A stretch of DNA of 64,000 bases from Neobacillus sp. PS2-9 (GTDB taxonomy: Bacteria > Bacillota > Bacilli > Bacillales > Cytobacillaceae): NCBI RefSeq assembly GCF_030915525.1, contig NZ_CP133269.1, positions 955,001-1,019,000 on the forward strand, read 5' to 3'. Below, piece by piece: positions 27,258 to 38,312 of the stretch (its first letter is position 1; each line of letters begins with the position of its first letter). The translations under genes and the position numbers were made by a program. Below the pieces are notes generated by a model that was not told where the DNA came from, did no database searches, and saw only the letters and a list, made by a program, of their open reading frames with translations.

Positions 27258-27894
27258 CAAAATTACAACCGTTCTTTTTGATTTAGATGGAACACTAATT
27301 GATACGAATGAATTAATTATCACCACTTATTTGCATACCCTTGAAAAATATTATCCAAGCAAGTACCAGCGAGAGGATGTTCTGCCGTTCCTCGGACCTA
27401 CATTGCATGAGGTGTTTGGCAACATGGACCCTGACCGGGTGGAAGAAATGGTCTCAGAATACCGTGCCTTTAATATTGCCAATCATGATGAACTTGTAAA
27501 GGAATTCGTTGGTGTAAAGGAAACGGTTCAAACGTTGAAAGAGCGTGGGTATAAGATGGGGATTGTTACTACTAAACGTCATGATGTGACACTTAAAGGG
27601 CTGCGGTTGATGGAACTAGAAGACTACTTTGAAGTGATTGTGGCCTATGATCATGTAGAAAAAGTGAAGCCTGACCCAGAACCGATTTTCAAGGCTCTTG
27701 AACAGTTGGGCTCGACGCCTGAAGAATCAATCATGGTGGGGGATAATTTCCACGATATTTTGGCTGGGAAAAATGCGGGCACGGCTACAGCTGGTGTGGC
27801 ATGGTCCATTAAAGGTAGAGAATACGTGGCGAAGTATGAACCAGATTATATGCTAGAGAACATGAAGGATTTATTAACGATTCTCGGAGAGTGA
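27250..27894 (+). CDS. ppaX: Pyrophosphatase PpaX (HAD superfamily)
   Basis: 214 residues with HAD motif [11 protein letters not shown] at the N-terminus, motif II VTTK, motif III KPDPEP and motif [10 protein letters not shown]. PpaX hydrolyses the pyrophosphate made when HPrK dephosphorylates Ser-P-HPr, which explains its place in the hprK operon. Length equals the B. subtilis enzyme (216). ATG 27250 lies inside the end of yvoD. Confidence 0.96.
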   Translation: MTNKITTVLFDLDGTLIDTNELIITTYLHTLEKYYPSKYQREDVLPFLGPTLHEVFGNMDPDRVEEMVSEYRAFNIANHDELVKEFVGVKETVQTLKERGYKMGIVTTKRHDVTLKGLRLMELEDYFEVIVAYDHVEKVKPDPEPIFKALEQLGSTPEESIMVGDNFHDILAGKNAGTATAGVAWSIKGREYVAKYEPDYMLENMKDLLTILGE

Positions 27895-27899
27895 GAAAC

Positions 27900-28430
27900 A
27901 TGAGGAATACGACCCGCTATCCTGTTGAAGGTGCGAACTCCTTATGGCATGTCTACAAGACCGTGCCATTTTGGAAGGTAGTCAGAAACTTTATCGTAAT
28001 ACAGTTGGCGCGTTATACGCCATTTCTGGGAATAAAAAATTGGCTGTATCGTACCTTCCTAGGAGTTAAGGTGGGTGAGCAAACCAGTTTTGCACTCATG
28101 GTGATGCTAGATGTCATGTTCCCAGAAAAAATCAGCGTTGGGCGCAACACTGTGATTGGTTATAATACGACTATCCTGGCTCATGAGTATTTAATTAAGG
28201 AATACCGGCTGGGTCCCGTAACGATTGGGAGTGAGGTCATGATTGGTGCGAACTCTACGATTATGCCCGGGATTACGATTGGTGATGGAGCCATCGTGTC
28301 AGCGGCAACACTAGTGCATAAAGATGTTCCAGCTGGTGCGTTCGTTGGCGGAAACCCGATGCGGGTCATTTATACAAAGGAAGAGCTGGCCGAGCGCTGG
28401 GCCGATGATCCGATTTATGGTCAAAAATAA
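27900..28430 (+). CDS. yvoF: Hexapeptide-repeat acyltransferase YvoF
   Basis: 176 residues from ATG 27900, matching YvoF, which begins MR; GTG 27891 is less likely. The C-terminal two thirds are left-handed beta-helix hexapeptides (VTIGSEVMIGANSTIMPG, ITIGDGAIVSAATLV, VPAGAFVGGNP), the fold of maltose/galactoside O-acetyltransferases. It would transfer an acetyl or similar acyl group to an unknown acceptor. It closes the hprK operon; a hairpin terminator follows. Confidence 0.9.
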   Translation: MRNTTRYPVEGANSLWHVYKTVPFWKVVRNFIVIQLARYTPFLGIKNWLYRTFLGVKVGEQTSFALMVMLDVMFPEKISVGRNTVIGYNTTILAHEYLIKEYRLGPVTIGSEVMIGANSTIMPGITIGDGAIVSAATLVHKDVPAGAFVGGNPMRVIYTKEELAERWADDPIYGQK

Positions 28431-28439
28431 TACATGTGT

Positions 28440-28468
28440 AAGCCTAGTTTAACGACTGGGCTTTTTTT
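28440..28468 (+). terminator. Rho-independent terminator of hprK operon
   Basis: AAGCCTAGT pairs with ACTGGGCTT (one T-G) around TTAACG, followed by a T run. Confidence 0.9.
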
Positions 28469-28498
28469 ATGGAAAAAATTCAGCTGGGAATGAGAGGT

Positions 28499-28614
28499 TT
28501 GGCGGAATAAATGGGAAAAGTGGCGGAATCTCGCCACAAGTTGGCGGAATAAATAGGAAAGTTCGCGGAATTCAGTCCCGAATTGGCGGAATAAATGATA
28601 AATTCGGCGGAATG
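28499..28614. repeat. 21-bp phased GGCGGAAT array, six units
   Basis: Cores start at 28501, 28522, 28543, 28564 (CGCGGAA), 28585 and 28606, exactly 21 bases apart. Units 1, 3 and 5 continue as AATAAAT, units 2 and 4 as AATCTC or AATTCAG, again a 42-bp superperiod. The array fills the space between the yvoF terminator and the his promoter in this 393-base gap. Confidence 0.9.
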
Positions 28615-28722
28615 TTGTACTTAGTTCACTGAATAAATTTGCTTCATGGTGGATTAATCCAATAACTGGGGTAAAATAATCACAAACTGTACTTGTTTTC
28701 CAGAAAGTAGAACACTTTTTCA

Positions 28723-28751
28723 TTGACGAACAGTATGACTAGAGGTAAACT
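28723..28751 (+). promoter_or_regulatory. Probable sigma-A promoter of the his operon
   Basis: TTGACG at 28723-28728 and TAAACT at 28746-28751 are separated by 17 bases, 72 bases before hisZ. No T-box or attenuator is seen in the short leader. Confidence 0.65.
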
Positions 28752-28823
28752 ACTAATAACTTTAATTCATTATCACATTAGCAGACTAAAGCAATTGCAA
28801 TTTTACAATAAAGGGTGAGCCGG

Positions 28824-29996
28824 ATGAGTCGCTTGTTTATGTTTGAAAAGCCATTGGGGATGCGGGATACACTGCCAGAGCTTTATGAAAAAAAAGACGG
28901 TGTACGTACATACATGTCCGATACGATGAAACTTTGGGGCTATCAATTTATTGAAACACCTACGCTTGAATACTATGAAACCGTTGGTGCAGCATCAGCC
29001 ATTGCTGATCAACAGTTATTTAAATTGTTGGATAAAGAGGGACATACCTTGGTCCTTCGTCCAGATATGACCGCACCCATCGCACGGGTGGCAGCATCCA
29101 AGCTGTTAGAAGAAGACCTTCCTGTAAGATTAGCCTATTCTGCCAATGTATTTCGTGCCCAGCAGCGTGAAGGCGGCCGACCGGCTGAATTCGAACAAAT
29201 AGGTGTGGAATGTTTGAACGAGGACACCGTTTCCTGCGATGGGGAGGTCATTGCCTTACTGATTTCTTCTTTGAAAAAAGCAGGACTGCCACAATTTCAA
29301 GTGTCCGTTGGGCATGTTGGTTTTGCCCAGGAATTGTTTGTTCAAATTCTCGGAACGAATGGCCGGGCGAATGCCTTACGTAAGTTTTTATTTGAGAAAA
29401 ATTATGTCGGTTACCGCGAGCATGTAAACTCTTTACAGCTCTCTTCCATTGATAAGCAACGTCTCTTAAAGCTTTTACAATTAAGAGGCGGAGAAGAGGT
29501 CATCGGTCAGGCGCTTGATATTATTGAAAACGACAAGGGGAAAGAAGCCATTGTCGAATTGAAAGAGCTTTGGGATGTCATTAAAGATTACGGCGTCGAA
29601 GATTATGTGAAGTTTGATTTTACTATCGTCAGCCATATGAGCTATTATTCGGGCATTTTATTCGAGGCATACGCCGGGAATGTCGGTTTTCCGATTGGGA
29701 ATGGCGGACGCTATAGTTTAATAGAGAAGTTTGGAAAAAAGGCAAGTGCCACTGGATTTGCTGTTCGAGTAGATATGCTTCTAGAAGCACTCGGTGGCGG
29801 TCCTCTGGAAAATACTACTCACTGCATTTTTTTCAGCCAGGAACGGCGCAAGGAAGCCTTTCAGTTAGCACGTAAGATGCACGAGCAGGGGCAAAAAGCG
29901 GTGCTACAGGATATCACTGGTGTCAATAATCTTGATGCTTTTACAAAAAGGTTTGCCGAGACAACCTATTTAATCGGAGGGCGCGGTGATGAGTAA
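28824..29996 (+). CDS. hisZ: ATP phosphoribosyltransferase regulatory subunit
   Basis: The 390-residue HisRS-like protein has no tRNA-binding domain. Class II synthetase-type motifs are seen ([45 protein letters not shown]), as in HisZ, which joins short-form HisG to give an active, histidine-inhibited first enzyme. ATG 28824 follows AAAGGGTGAG. It leads the operon hisZGDBHAFI; hisC is absent, as in other Bacillus. Its stop overlaps hisG. Confidence 0.96.
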   Translation: MSRLFMFEKPLGMRDTLPELYEKKDGVRTYMSDTMKLWGYQFIETPTLEYYETVGAASAIADQQLFKLLDKEGHTLVLRPDMTAPIARVAASKLLEEDLPVRLAYSANVFRAQQREGGRPAEFEQIGVECLNEDTVSCDGEVIALLISSLKKAGLPQFQVSVGHVGFAQELFVQILGTNGRANALRKFLFEKNYVGYREHVNSLQLSSIDKQRLLKLLQLRGGEEVIGQALDIIENDKGKEAIVELKELWDVIKDYGVEDYVKFDFTIVSHMSYYSGILFEAYAGNVGFPIGNGGRYSLIEKFGKKASATGFAVRVDMLLEALGGGPLENTTHCIFFSQERRKEAFQLARKMHEQGQKAVLQDITGVNNLDAFTKRFAETTYLIGGRGDE

Positions 29997-30627
29997 CATA
30001 CTAACAATTGCGATGCCAAAGGGACGTATATTTGAGGAGGCAGTGGAACTGCTGCGGAAGGCCAACTATAATCTGCCACCGGAATTTGATGACTCCCGAA
30101 AATTAATTATTGATGTAGAAGAGGAAGGCTTACGCTTTATTTTAGCAAAGCCAATGGACGTGGCTACTTATGTAGAACACGGCGTGGCTGATGTGGGAAT
30201 TGCCGGGAAGGATGTTTTATTGGAGGAGGAGCGCGATGTGTATGAACTCCTTGATCTTAAAATTAGCTACTGCTACTTGGCAGTTGCCGGCCTGCCGAAC
30301 ACTAAAATGAATGATGTCGCTCCACGAGTGGCAACCAAATATCCGAATGTTGCGGAAGCCTATTTCCGCGAGCAGGGGGAACAAGTCGAAATTATTAAGT
30401 TAAACGGATCTATTGAATTAGCACCCATTATAGGATTATCCGACCGGATTGTAGATATTGTATCAACCGGTAGGACTTTAAAGGAAAACGGGCTGGTTGA
30501 ATATGAACGAATTGGAGATGTGACTTCAAGGCTAGTTGTGAACCCTGTCAGCTACCGCATCTACGACAAGCGGATTGATGAGCTGGTGAGCCGACTGGCA
30601 GAAGTGGTGTCACAGGGGGTTTTGTAA
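29989..30627 (+). CDS. hisG: ATP phosphoribosyltransferase, short form
   Basis: 212 residues, the short HisG that needs HisZ. It joins ATP and PRPP in the first step of histidine synthesis. Seen: [14 protein letters not shown] at the N-terminus, [13 protein letters not shown], and the PRPP-loop [19 protein letters not shown] 29989 is eight bases after GGAGG, preferred over GTG 29986. It overlaps hisZ by eight bases and is followed by hisD after one base. Confidence 0.97.
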   Translation: MSNILTIAMPKGRIFEEAVELLRKANYNLPPEFDDSRKLIIDVEEEGLRFILAKPMDVATYVEHGVADVGIAGKDVLLEEERDVYELLDLKISYCYLAVAGLPNTKMNDVAPRVATKYPNVAEAYFREQGEQVEIIKLNGSIELAPIIGLSDRIVDIVSTGRTLKENGLVEYERIGDVTSRLVVNPVSYRIYDKRIDELVSRLAEVVSQGVL

Positions 30628-30628
30628 T

Positions 30629-31906
30629 ATGAAAATACTAAAAGTGTCGGAACAGATTTCGATTAAGCGTTCGATTGAAGCGGGGACCACTGAGCAGGTG
30701 GCTATCGTTAAGGGGATTATTCAAGAGATACGGACCAGAGGTGATAAGGCGCTAAGAGAATATACGGAGAAATTCGATCGAGTGAACCTTTCTTCTTTTT
30801 CCGTAACCGAGGGGGAAATTGAGACAGCGTATCAGAAGGTCGATGAAGGTTTTGTTTCCATTGTTCGAGAGGCGGCGGAAAATATTCGTTCCTTCCATGA
30901 GAAACAGCTTCGGCCATCATGGATGACGACAGAGGAGAATGGGACGATTCTAGGTCAAAAAATAACCGCCCTCGATTCTGTTGGGGTATATGTTCCAGGT
31001 GGCACAGCCGCCTATCCATCTTCGGTACTAATGAACGTGATTCCAGCGAAGGTAGCAGGGGTCACGCGGATTGTAATGGTTTCACCGCCGGATTCAGAGG
31101 GGAATTTGCCTCCAGCCGTGTTGGTTGCAGCGAAGGAAGCAGGTGTCGAGGAGATATATAAAGTGGGCGGAGCGCAAGCAATAGCGGCTTTAGCTTATGG
31201 GACAGAGTCGATTGCTTCCGTTGATAAAATTACTGGCCCTGGAAATATTTTTGTAGCATTGGCTAAACGCGAAGTATTCGGAGACGTGGATATTGATATG
31301 ATTGCTGGGCCAAGTGAAATTGCTATTTTAGCAGATGAAACGGCACGAGCTGACGAGATTGCCGCGGATCTGTTATCACAGGCAGAGCACGATCCACGTG
31401 CCTGCAGTGTGTTGGTTACAGCATCTATGAGTTTAGCAGAAGAAGTAGTGGAAGAAGTGGAGAAACTGCTTGCTCTACTGCCGCGAAAAGAAATTGCTGC
31501 CCGTTCGATTGCGGATTATGGTGCGATTTATGTGGCCGCTGATTTGGATGAAGCCGTTGAGACGGTTAATCAGTTAGCGCCTGAGCATCTGGAGGTTATG
31601 ACCGAGAACGCGATGGAGCTTCTTGGTAAAATTCGTCACGCGGGAGCGATTTTTATCGGGCGTTATAGCTCAGAGCCGGTTGGTGATTACTTTGCCGGAC
31701 CGAATCATGTACTGCCGACGAATGGTACGGCGCGCTTCTCCAGTCCGCTGAATGTCGATGATTTTCAAAAGAAATCAAGTGTGATTGTATATAGCAAGAA
31801 AGCTTTAACTGATAATGCGGCGAAGATTGCCGAGTTTGCAAGAATGGAAGGGCTAGAGGCACACGCCCGGGCCGTGGAAATACGTTTGGAAAATGATAAA
31901 AAGTAG
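30629..31906 (+). CDS. hisD: Histidinol dehydrogenase
   Basis: 425 residues. Seen are the NAD-linked signature region ([42 protein letters not shown]) and the zinc/catalytic region [21 protein letters not shown] and the C-terminal [15 protein letters not shown]. HisD carries out the last two oxidations, L-histidinol to L-histidine. It starts at ATG 30629, directly after hisG, and is separated from hisB by a 109-base gap containing an inverted repeat. Confidence 0.98.
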   Translation: MKILKVSEQISIKRSIEAGTTEQVAIVKGIIQEIRTRGDKALREYTEKFDRVNLSSFSVTEGEIETAYQKVDEGFVSIVREAAENIRSFHEKQLRPSWMTTEENGTILGQKITALDSVGVYVPGGTAAYPSSVLMNVIPAKVAGVTRIVMVSPPDSEGNLPPAVLVAAKEAGVEEIYKVGGAQAIAALAYGTESIASVDKITGPGNIFVALAKREVFGDVDIDMIAGPSEIAILADETARADEIAADLLSQAEHDPRACSVLVTASMSLAEEVVEEVEKLLALLPRKEIAARSIADYGAIYVAADLDEAVETVNQLAPEHLEVMTENAMELLGKIRHAGAIFIGRYSSEPVGDYFAGPNHVLPTNGTARFSSPLNVDDFQKKSSVIVYSKKALTDNAAKIAEFARMEGLEAHARAVEIRLENDKK

Positions 31907-31907
31907 G

Positions 31908-31952
31908 ATGAAGGACAAAACGACCTGATAGAACGGTGAAAATGTCCTTCAT
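31908..31952. repeat. Inverted repeat in the hisD-hisB gap
   Basis: ATGAAGGACA (31908-31917) and TGTCCTTCAT (31943-31952) form a perfect 10-bp stem with a 25-base loop. No T run follows, so it is not a typical terminator; it might tune RNA stability or attenuate transcription within the operon. Confidence 0.6.
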
Positions 31953-32015
31953 AACGCCACAACCCTAATAAAGTACATAAGAAAATTGAAGCTAGAATTA
32001 CAGGAGGTTATCTTC

Positions 32016-32603
32016 ATGGAAAGAGTGGCAAGTATTGAACGGAACACGAATGAAACAAAAATCCAACTATCATTAGCTGTAGATGGGGAAGGACAGTCTA
32101 ATCTAGAGACAGGTGTACCATTCCTTAGTCATATGCTTGATTTGTTCACAAAACACGGGCAATTCAATCTGACCGTAAATGCGAACGGCGATACAGAGGT
32201 GGATGATCATCACACAACAGAAGATATCGGCATTTGCTTAGGGCAAGCATTAAGAGAAGCCCTTGGAGATAAGCGAGGCATTAAGCGCTACGGTAATGCC
32301 TTTGTTCCAATGGATGAAGCCTTGGCTCAAGTGGTTGTTGACCTCAGTAATCGCCCGCATCTCGAAATGCGTGCGGAGTTCCCTGGGCAAAAAGTTGGAA
32401 CCTTTGATACAGAGCTTGTCCACGAATTTCTATGGAAACTAGCCTTAGAGGCGAGAATGAACCTCCACGTAATTGTTCATTATGGAAAAAACACGCACCA
32501 CATGATTGAAGCTGTCTTCAAAGCATTGGGCCGGGCACTCGACGAAGCAACCACCATCGACCCACGCATCAAAGGCATCCCATCCACAAAAGGGATGCTA
32601 TAA
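32016..32603 (+). CDS. hisB: Imidazoleglycerol-phosphate dehydratase
   Basis: 195 residues, the normal monofunctional length. Manganese-binding His-rich motifs are visible: [11 protein letters not shown] and the C-terminal [11 protein letters not shown]. It dehydrates imidazoleglycerol phosphate to imidazole acetol phosphate. ATG 32016 follows CAGGAGGT; an in-frame start at 31986 lies before that site and is rejected. Confidence 0.98.
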   Translation: MERVASIERNTNETKIQLSLAVDGEGQSNLETGVPFLSHMLDLFTKHGQFNLTVNANGDTEVDDHHTTEDIGICLGQALREALGDKRGIKRYGNAFVPMDEALAQVVVDLSNRPHLEMRAEFPGQKVGTFDTELVHEFLWKLALEARMNLHVIVHYGKNTHHMIEAVFKALGRALDEATTIDPRIKGIPSTKGML

Positions 32604-32609
32604 AAAAAG

Positions 32610-32667
32610 TTATCCACAAGGGTGTCAGGCACCACTCGTGGACATTGTCCACCGTAGGAGGACGGTG
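32610..32667. repeat. Cluster of small palindromes before hisH
   Basis: Between hisB and hisH are GGTGTCAGGCACC (32621-32633), the palindrome GTGGAC-ATT-GTCCAC (32638-32652), and CACCGT-AGGAGG-ACGGTG (32650-32667), which displays a Shine-Dalgarno-like loop. The first recurs, on the other strand, inside two genes of this window (near 52856 and 55503). A single DnaA-box match at 32610 is probably chance. Confidence 0.6.
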
Positions 32668-32697
32668 TGAAAAATGCACCTAGAAAGGAGGGGCACG

Positions 32698-33324
32698 ATG
32701 ATTGGGATTATTGATTATGGTATGGGAAATTTGTTTAGTGTGAGTAAGGCGTTGGAACGGCTAGGGGCCGAATATTTTATTTCGGCTGATCATAATGAAT
32801 TATTTAACGCAGATGGGTTGATTATTCCCGGCGTTGGTTCCTTCCGAGATGCCATGGAACGCCTCCAAGTAAACACGATTAAGGAATATGCGGCAACAGG
32901 TAAACCCCTTCTCGGCATCTGTCTCGGTATGCAGTTGCTTTTTGAAAGCAGCGAAGAAAACGGGCTCACGGAAGGATTAGGACTACTACCGGGAAGTGTA
33001 CAGCGTTTCCCAGGCCAAACACCAGAAGGCGAATCCTACAAAGTTCCACACATGGGATGGAACAAGCTTGAATTTGTGAACGATTCACCACTTATAAAAA
33101 ATCTTGAAGAGGAATATGTGTATTTTGTTCATTCCTATTTCGTAGACGCACAAAATTCCGAAGTGTTAATCGCAAAAGCAGATTATCATGAACAGGTTTC
33201 GGCAGTGGTTGGTAAGGACAATATCATGGGAATGCAATTCCATCCTGAAAAAAGCAGCAAACTTGGGATGGCCCTTTTAAATAATTTTTTACAAATGGTG
33301 GAAGAAAGGAAGGGCGTTCGATGA
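32698..33324 (+). CDS. hisH: Imidazole glycerol phosphate synthase, glutamine amidotransferase subunit
   Basis: 208 residues with the class I glutamine amidotransferase triad region: nucleophile Cys in [11 protein letters not shown] and the C-terminal FHPEKS. It releases ammonia from glutamine and channels it to HisF. ATG 32698 is preceded by AAAGGAGGGG. An in-frame start at 32674 exists, but the strong site lies after it. It overlaps hisA by four bases. Confidence 0.97.
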   Translation: MIGIIDYGMGNLFSVSKALERLGAEYFISADHNELFNADGLIIPGVGSFRDAMERLQVNTIKEYAATGKPLLGICLGMQLLFESSEENGLTEGLGLLPGSVQRFPGQTPEGESYKVPHMGWNKLEFVNDSPLIKNLEEEYVYFVHSYFVDAQNSEVLIAKADYHEQVSAVVGKDNIMGMQFHPEKSSKLGMALLNNFLQMVEERKGVR

Positions 33325-34046
33325 GTATCACAATTTATCCTGCCATTGATATGCGGGGTGGCAATTGCGTCCGTCTTCTTCAAGGGGATTATGATAAGGA
33401 AACAATCTACGGGAATTCCCCTTTTGATATGGCAAGAAGCTTTGCAGCTGAGGGAGCCGAGTGGATTCACATGGTCGACCTTGATGGCGCAAAGGATGGC
33501 AAGAGGGTGAACGACCGATTTGTCATTGAGACCGCACAAAAGTTGAACGTGAAGGTCCAAATTGGCGGTGGCATTCGCTCGGAGGAAGACATCCTGCATT
33601 ATCTCGAAAACGGCGTGGATCGGGTAATCATAGGGAGTATTGCCGTTTCTAACCCGGATTTTGCGATGGAAATGATTAAAAAGTACGGTGGGAAAATTGC
33701 GATTGGCATCGATGCTAAAAACGGATATGTGGCCACACACGGCTGGCTGGATACTTCGGAGCTTCGTGCAATCGATCTTGGCAAACGTTTTGCAGATGCA
33801 GGTGCGGAAACCTTTATTTTTACAGACATTGCAACAGACGGTACGCTCTCTGGACCAAATATTGAGGCGGTTTGCCAGATGGCTGAAGTAACCGGAAAAA
33901 ATGTCATTGCTTCCGGTGGAGTAAGCAGTCTCGAGGATTTGAAGGCGTTAGCTTCTGAAAAAGGTATTAGCGGGGCGATTGTTGGAAAGGCCCTCTATGA
34001 AAATCGTTTTACCTTGAAGGAAGCCTTGGCCACGGCCAAAGCTTAA
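33321..34046 (+). CDS. hisA: Phosphoribosylformimino-AICAR-P isomerase
   Basis: The 241-residue TIM barrel shows the HisA pattern [14 protein letters not shown] at strand 1 with its catalytic Asp, [13 protein letters not shown], and [13 protein letters not shown]. It isomerises ProFAR to PRFAR, the substrate of HisF/HisH. ATG 33321 overlaps the hisH stop, suggesting coupled translation. Confidence 0.98.
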   Translation: MSITIYPAIDMRGGNCVRLLQGDYDKETIYGNSPFDMARSFAAEGAEWIHMVDLDGAKDGKRVNDRFVIETAQKLNVKVQIGGGIRSEEDILHYLENGVDRVIIGSIAVSNPDFAMEMIKKYGGKIAIGIDAKNGYVATHGWLDTSELRAIDLGKRFADAGAETFIFTDIATDGTLSGPNIEAVCQMAEVTGKNVIASGGVSSLEDLKALASEKGISGAIVGKALYENRFTLKEALATAKA

Positions 34047-34090
34047 TTTAAAAAAGAAACAGGCAGGCACGTAAAAGGATGGTGTAAGTG

Positions 34091-34852
34091 ATGACATTAA
34101 CAAAACGAATTATTCCATGCCTTGACGTGAAGGATGGACGAGTAGTGAAAGGAGTCCAATTCGTGCAGCTTCGCGATGCGGGGGACCCAGTGGAATTGGC
34201 GCGCTTTTACGATGAACAAGGTGCAGATGAGCTTGTCTTTCTCGACATTTCTGCATCCGTTGAGGGCAGAAAAACGATGGTCGAGGTTGTAAAGGCAGTC
34301 GCCACAGAGCTGGCGATTCCGTTTACCGTGGGCGGTGGTATCAACGCTTTAGAGGACATGAAGAGAATTCTTCGAGCTGGAGCGGATAAGGTGTCGTTAA
34401 ATACGGCCGCCGTTATGAATCCTGAACTTATTGGGGAAGGAGCAGGATACTTCGGCTCGCAATGTATTGTCGTCGCAATCGACGCGAAATTTGACCCTGA
34501 AATCGGAACGTGGCGTGTGTATACACATGGTGGACGAACACCTACGGAGAAAAAAGTAATCGAATGGGCTGTGGAAGCTGCCGAGCGTGGGGCTGGTGAG
34601 ATTTTATTAACCAGCATGGATAGTGACGGGGAAAAGCGTGGATTTGACTTATCATTAACAAAAGCGGTCAGTGAGGCTGTTTCCATCCCTGTTATTGCAT
34701 CGGGTGGGGCAGGAAATGCCGAACACTTTGAAGAAGCTTATGTTAGCGGGAAAGCTGATGCGGCCTTAGCGGCGTCGATTTTTCACTATAAAGAAACGTC
34801 CGTCCATGAAGTGAAAAGCTATTTGCGGGAAAAAGGAGTTGTGGTCCGATGA
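34091..34852 (+). CDS. hisF: Imidazole glycerol phosphate synthase, cyclase subunit
   Basis: The 253-residue TIM barrel shows [18 protein letters not shown] at strand 1, [13 protein letters not shown], and [16 protein letters not shown], containing the two catalytic Asp positions. With HisH it forms IGP and AICAR from PRFAR and ammonia. ATG 34091 is preferred over GTG 34088. Four-base overlap with hisI. Confidence 0.98.
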   Translation: MTLTKRIIPCLDVKDGRVVKGVQFVQLRDAGDPVELARFYDEQGADELVFLDISASVEGRKTMVEVVKAVATELAIPFTVGGGINALEDMKRILRAGADKVSLNTAAVMNPELIGEGAGYFGSQCIVVAIDAKFDPEIGTWRVYTHGGRTPTEKKVIEWAVEAAERGAGEILLTSMDSDGEKRGFDLSLTKAVSEAVSIPVIASGGAGNAEHFEEAYVSGKADAALAASIFHYKETSVHEVKSYLREKGVVVR

Positions 34853-35475
34853 ATATAGAAGAGATTCGTTTTGATGAAAAGGGTCTTGTCCCTGCCATCA
34901 TCCAGGATGTAGAAACGATGGAAGTCTTAACGTTAGCTTATATGAACAAGGAATCGCTTGGAAAGACCCTTGAGACGGGTGAAACCTGGTTCTTCAGCCG
35001 CTCACGCCAAGAGTTATGGCATAAAGGGGCAACAAGTGGGAATACGCAATCAGTTGTCAGCATCAAATATGACTGTGATCAGGATGCACTCCTCGTGTTG
35101 ATCAATCCGAAGGGGCCTGCTTGTCATACGGGGGCCGTTAGCTGTTTTACGGACGAGGTAGCGGACCGGAAGACTGGATTGGCTGATTATGGCATCCTAC
35201 AGAGGCTCGAGCAGGTCATTTGTCAACGGGAGCAGGAGCGTCCGGAAGGTGCCTATACCACATACCTTTTTGAAAAAGGCGTCGATAAGATTCTCAAAAA
35301 AGTCGGGGAAGAAGCGGCTGAGGTGATTATTGCTGCCAAAAACCGTGATCAAGAAGAACTGCGCTGGGAGGCGGCAGATTTACTCTATCACCTGCAGGTT
35401 TTATTGGTGGAACAAGGACTTCCATTTAAAGAAGTACTAAGAACCTTAGAAGAAAGACACAATGACCGGTCCTAA
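34849..35475 (+). CDS. hisI: Bifunctional phosphoribosyl-AMP cyclohydrolase/phosphoribosyl-ATP pyrophosphatase
   Basis: 208 residues in two domains. The N-terminal HisI cyclohydrolase has [12 protein letters not shown] and the metal-site region [16 protein letters not shown] with CHTG; the C-terminal HisE-type MazG-like pyrophosphohydrolase has [18 protein letters not shown] and [13 protein letters not shown]. The protein performs steps two and three of the pathway. It is the last gene of the operon. Confidence 0.98.
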   Translation: MNIEEIRFDEKGLVPAIIQDVETMEVLTLAYMNKESLGKTLETGETWFFSRSRQELWHKGATSGNTQSVVSIKYDCDQDALLVLINPKGPACHTGAVSCFTDEVADRKTGLADYGILQRLEQVICQREQERPEGAYTTYLFEKGVDKILKKVGEEAAEVIIAAKNRDQEELRWEAADLLYHLQVLLVEQGLPFKEVLRTLEERHNDRS

Positions 35476-35492
35476 TGGGGCTGGTTTTCTTA
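35465..35492 (+). terminator. Probable terminator of his operon
   Basis: ACCGGTCC pairs with GGGGCTGGT (G-U pairs) around TAAT, followed by TTTTCTT. The stem overlaps the hisI stop; weaker than others here. Confidence 0.6.
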
Positions 35493-35607
35493 CGTTAAGG
35501 ATATTGGGAAGATAGATTCTATAAGCATGCATATTATAATCCCCTTCTCGAACAACCCTTTAATGTGTTATACTACCTAAGTTATATTGACGAATGTGGA
35601 GGACTTC

Positions 35608-37098
35608 ATGGGAAAAAAAGCGAAAGCAAGAATGCAAACGGGAAAAATACTTTCATTTGTTCCTACGGGGGAATATTATTTCACGAAGGGTTTGAAGGCA
35701 TACCATCGACGTGATTTCATAAAAGCAAAAAAATATCTTGGGCGAGCGATTCAGCTTGAGCCGGGTGAACCGATGATTACATGCCAGTTGGCGATCGTGT
35801 CAACAGAACTTGGCGAGTTTGAAAATTCCAACCGACTCTTGCATATCATCCTTGAAGAACTTGATCCGGAAATGGCGGAATGCCACTACTTTTTAGCAAA
35901 TAATTATGCCCACCTGGGATTTTTTAAAGATGCGTATCATCACGCGCAGCTCTACCTACAACTAGAGCCAGAGGGTGATTTTTCTGATGACACGGAAGAT
36001 TTATTAGAGCTCCTAACCTTTGAATCAGATGGCCTAGAGGGCGATTGGTATGAGCAGGATGATTTAATTGTCAAACAAGAACAGGCTCGTGACCTGTTAG
36101 AGTCGGGATACTTTCCAAAAGCGATTGAGCTGTTAAAGGATGTCGTCAAGGAATACCCAGAATACTGGTCAGCATACAACAACTTAGCGCTTGCCTATTT
36201 TTACTTAGGAAAAGCGGAAAAGGCAGAAAGCATTTTAGATGATGTGCTCGAGCGGAATCCAGGGAATTTACATGCCCTTTGTAACCGTTTGGTCTTTGCT
36301 CATTACCAAGGAAAACTGAAAAATGCTGCCAATTTGCTTGAATCCCTGAAAAAAATTCAACCTATGTTAAGCGAACATCAATTTAAACTGGGTACTACCT
36401 TCGCCTTAGTGGGCGAATATGAACAGGCTTATTTGTGGTTAAAGAAGCTATATAAGCATGGCTATGATGGGGACGGTCCGTTTTATTATTGGCTTTCCTA
36501 TTCAGCGTATTATACTGGCAATCAAAACTTTGCAAAAAGCACTTGGAAAAAGGTGCTTGAATTGAACCCTGACAAGGAAGGTTCTGAGCCATGGGGAGAA
36601 AAAGAAGTCGCGAATGGTTTTGAAGACCTGTCAGGCTCTATTTTTCAAAAGCTTGAAAGCGACTATGTAGAAGAGCGATTATTTGCTCTGTTTCTCACAA
36701 CAGTATCCAGTAAAAAAGAAGAAATTATTACTTCTAAGCGGCTTTTTCAAAATCAAAAGCTTACCACGTTAGAGAAGGAATATATTTCATTAATTCGTTC
36801 GGGAAAACAATCGACAACAGCAGATGCACAGGAAATTGCGGAGATTTTTTATGAAAATCATCAGCCGATTGGAATGATGGAGTCAGGCTTATATTTGATG
36901 TGGTTTTCTGTTTTCGTTGAACTTTCTAAAGCCAACGTCAGCTTGAAAAATAAACGTGCCTGGGCTGGGGCAGTGGAATATGTATGGTACAAGTTGCGAA
37001 GTGAAAAAGTTTCGCAGCAAGAAGTAGCCAACCGTTACGGACTTTCATCTGCAACAATTGGTAAATATGTCAAACTTGTAAACGATTTTCTAAATTAA
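35608..37098 (+). CDS. yvcD: TPR-repeat protein YvcD with C-terminal HTH-like segment
   Basis: 496 residues from ATG 35608 (after GTGGAGGAC). Many tetratricopeptide repeats span about 20-340 (YYFTKGLKAYHRRDFIKAKK, ELLKDVVKEYPEYWSAYNNLA and AYFYLGKAEKAESILDDVLE are typical), a protein-interaction solenoid. The last 35 residues, VSQQEVANRYGLSSATIGKYVKLV in pattern, look like a helix-turn-helix. The location before trxB matches B. subtilis yvcD, whose function is unknown. No signal peptide, so cytoplasmic. Confidence 0.88.
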   Translation: MGKKAKARMQTGKILSFVPTGEYYFTKGLKAYHRRDFIKAKKYLGRAIQLEPGEPMITCQLAIVSTELGEFENSNRLLHIILEELDPEMAECHYFLANNYAHLGFFKDAYHHAQLYLQLEPEGDFSDDTEDLLELLTFESDGLEGDWYEQDDLIVKQEQARDLLESGYFPKAIELLKDVVKEYPEYWSAYNNLALAYFYLGKAEKAESILDDVLERNPGNLHALCNRLVFAHYQGKLKNAANLLESLKKIQPMLSEHQFKLGTTFALVGEYEQAYLWLKKLYKHGYDGDGPFYYWLSYSAYYTGNQNFAKSTWKKVLELNPDKEGSEPWGEKEVANGFEDLSGSIFQKLESDYVEERLFALFLTTVSSKKEEIITSKRLFQNQKLTTLEKEYISLIRSGKQSTTADAQEIAEIFYENHQPIGMMESGLYLMWFSVFVELSKANVSLKNKRAWAGAVEYVWYKLRSEKVSQQEVANRYGLSSATIGKYVKLVNDFLN

Positions 37099-37131
37099 GC
37101 AGATAAATGGACTATAAACCGATTGTTTATT

Positions 37132-38140
<1,009 letters not shown>

Positions 38141-38165
38141 GTGGTTAGCACTATTGTGAGTGGTG

Positions 38166-38241
38166 TTAACATAACATTCACAGAAACGTAATCCTGTTTT
38201 AACTCTTCTGTAACAGTAGTGAAATATAGTTAGGGTATGAT
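38166..38241 (+). promoter_or_regulatory. PhoP-box-like element and -10 box without an obvious gene
   Basis: Hexamers TTAACA (38166), TTCACA (38177), GTAATC (38188), TTAACT (38199) and GTAACA (38210) lie exactly 11 bases apart, the arrangement of PhoP-binding repeats (TTHACA) in Bacillus. A -10-like TATGAT follows at 38236-38241. Transcription would start near 38247 and meet the terminator at 38278. Confidence 0.55.
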
Positions 38242-38277
38242 AACAATAATTGACCCCCTTTAAAAATATATACCTTC

Positions 38278-38312
38278 CTGCACAAGCCCAGCAGCTTGTG
38301 CAATTTTTTTTT
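38278..38312 (+). terminator. Rho-independent terminator
   Basis: TGCACAAGC (38279-38287) pairs with GCTTGTGCA (38294-38302), then TTTTTTTTT. It could end trxB or a roughly 65-nt RNA from the promoter-like element just before it. The rest of the 367-base gap up to yvcI shows no other gene. Confidence 0.93.

Noticed and set aside
28752..28823. T-box or histidine attenuator before hisZ
   Set aside because: The leader is only about 70 bases and has no T-box sequence or terminator hairpin.
32610..32618. DnaA box TTATCCACA as a replication origin signal
   Set aside because: A single site with no cluster, AT-rich unwinding region or dnaA nearby.
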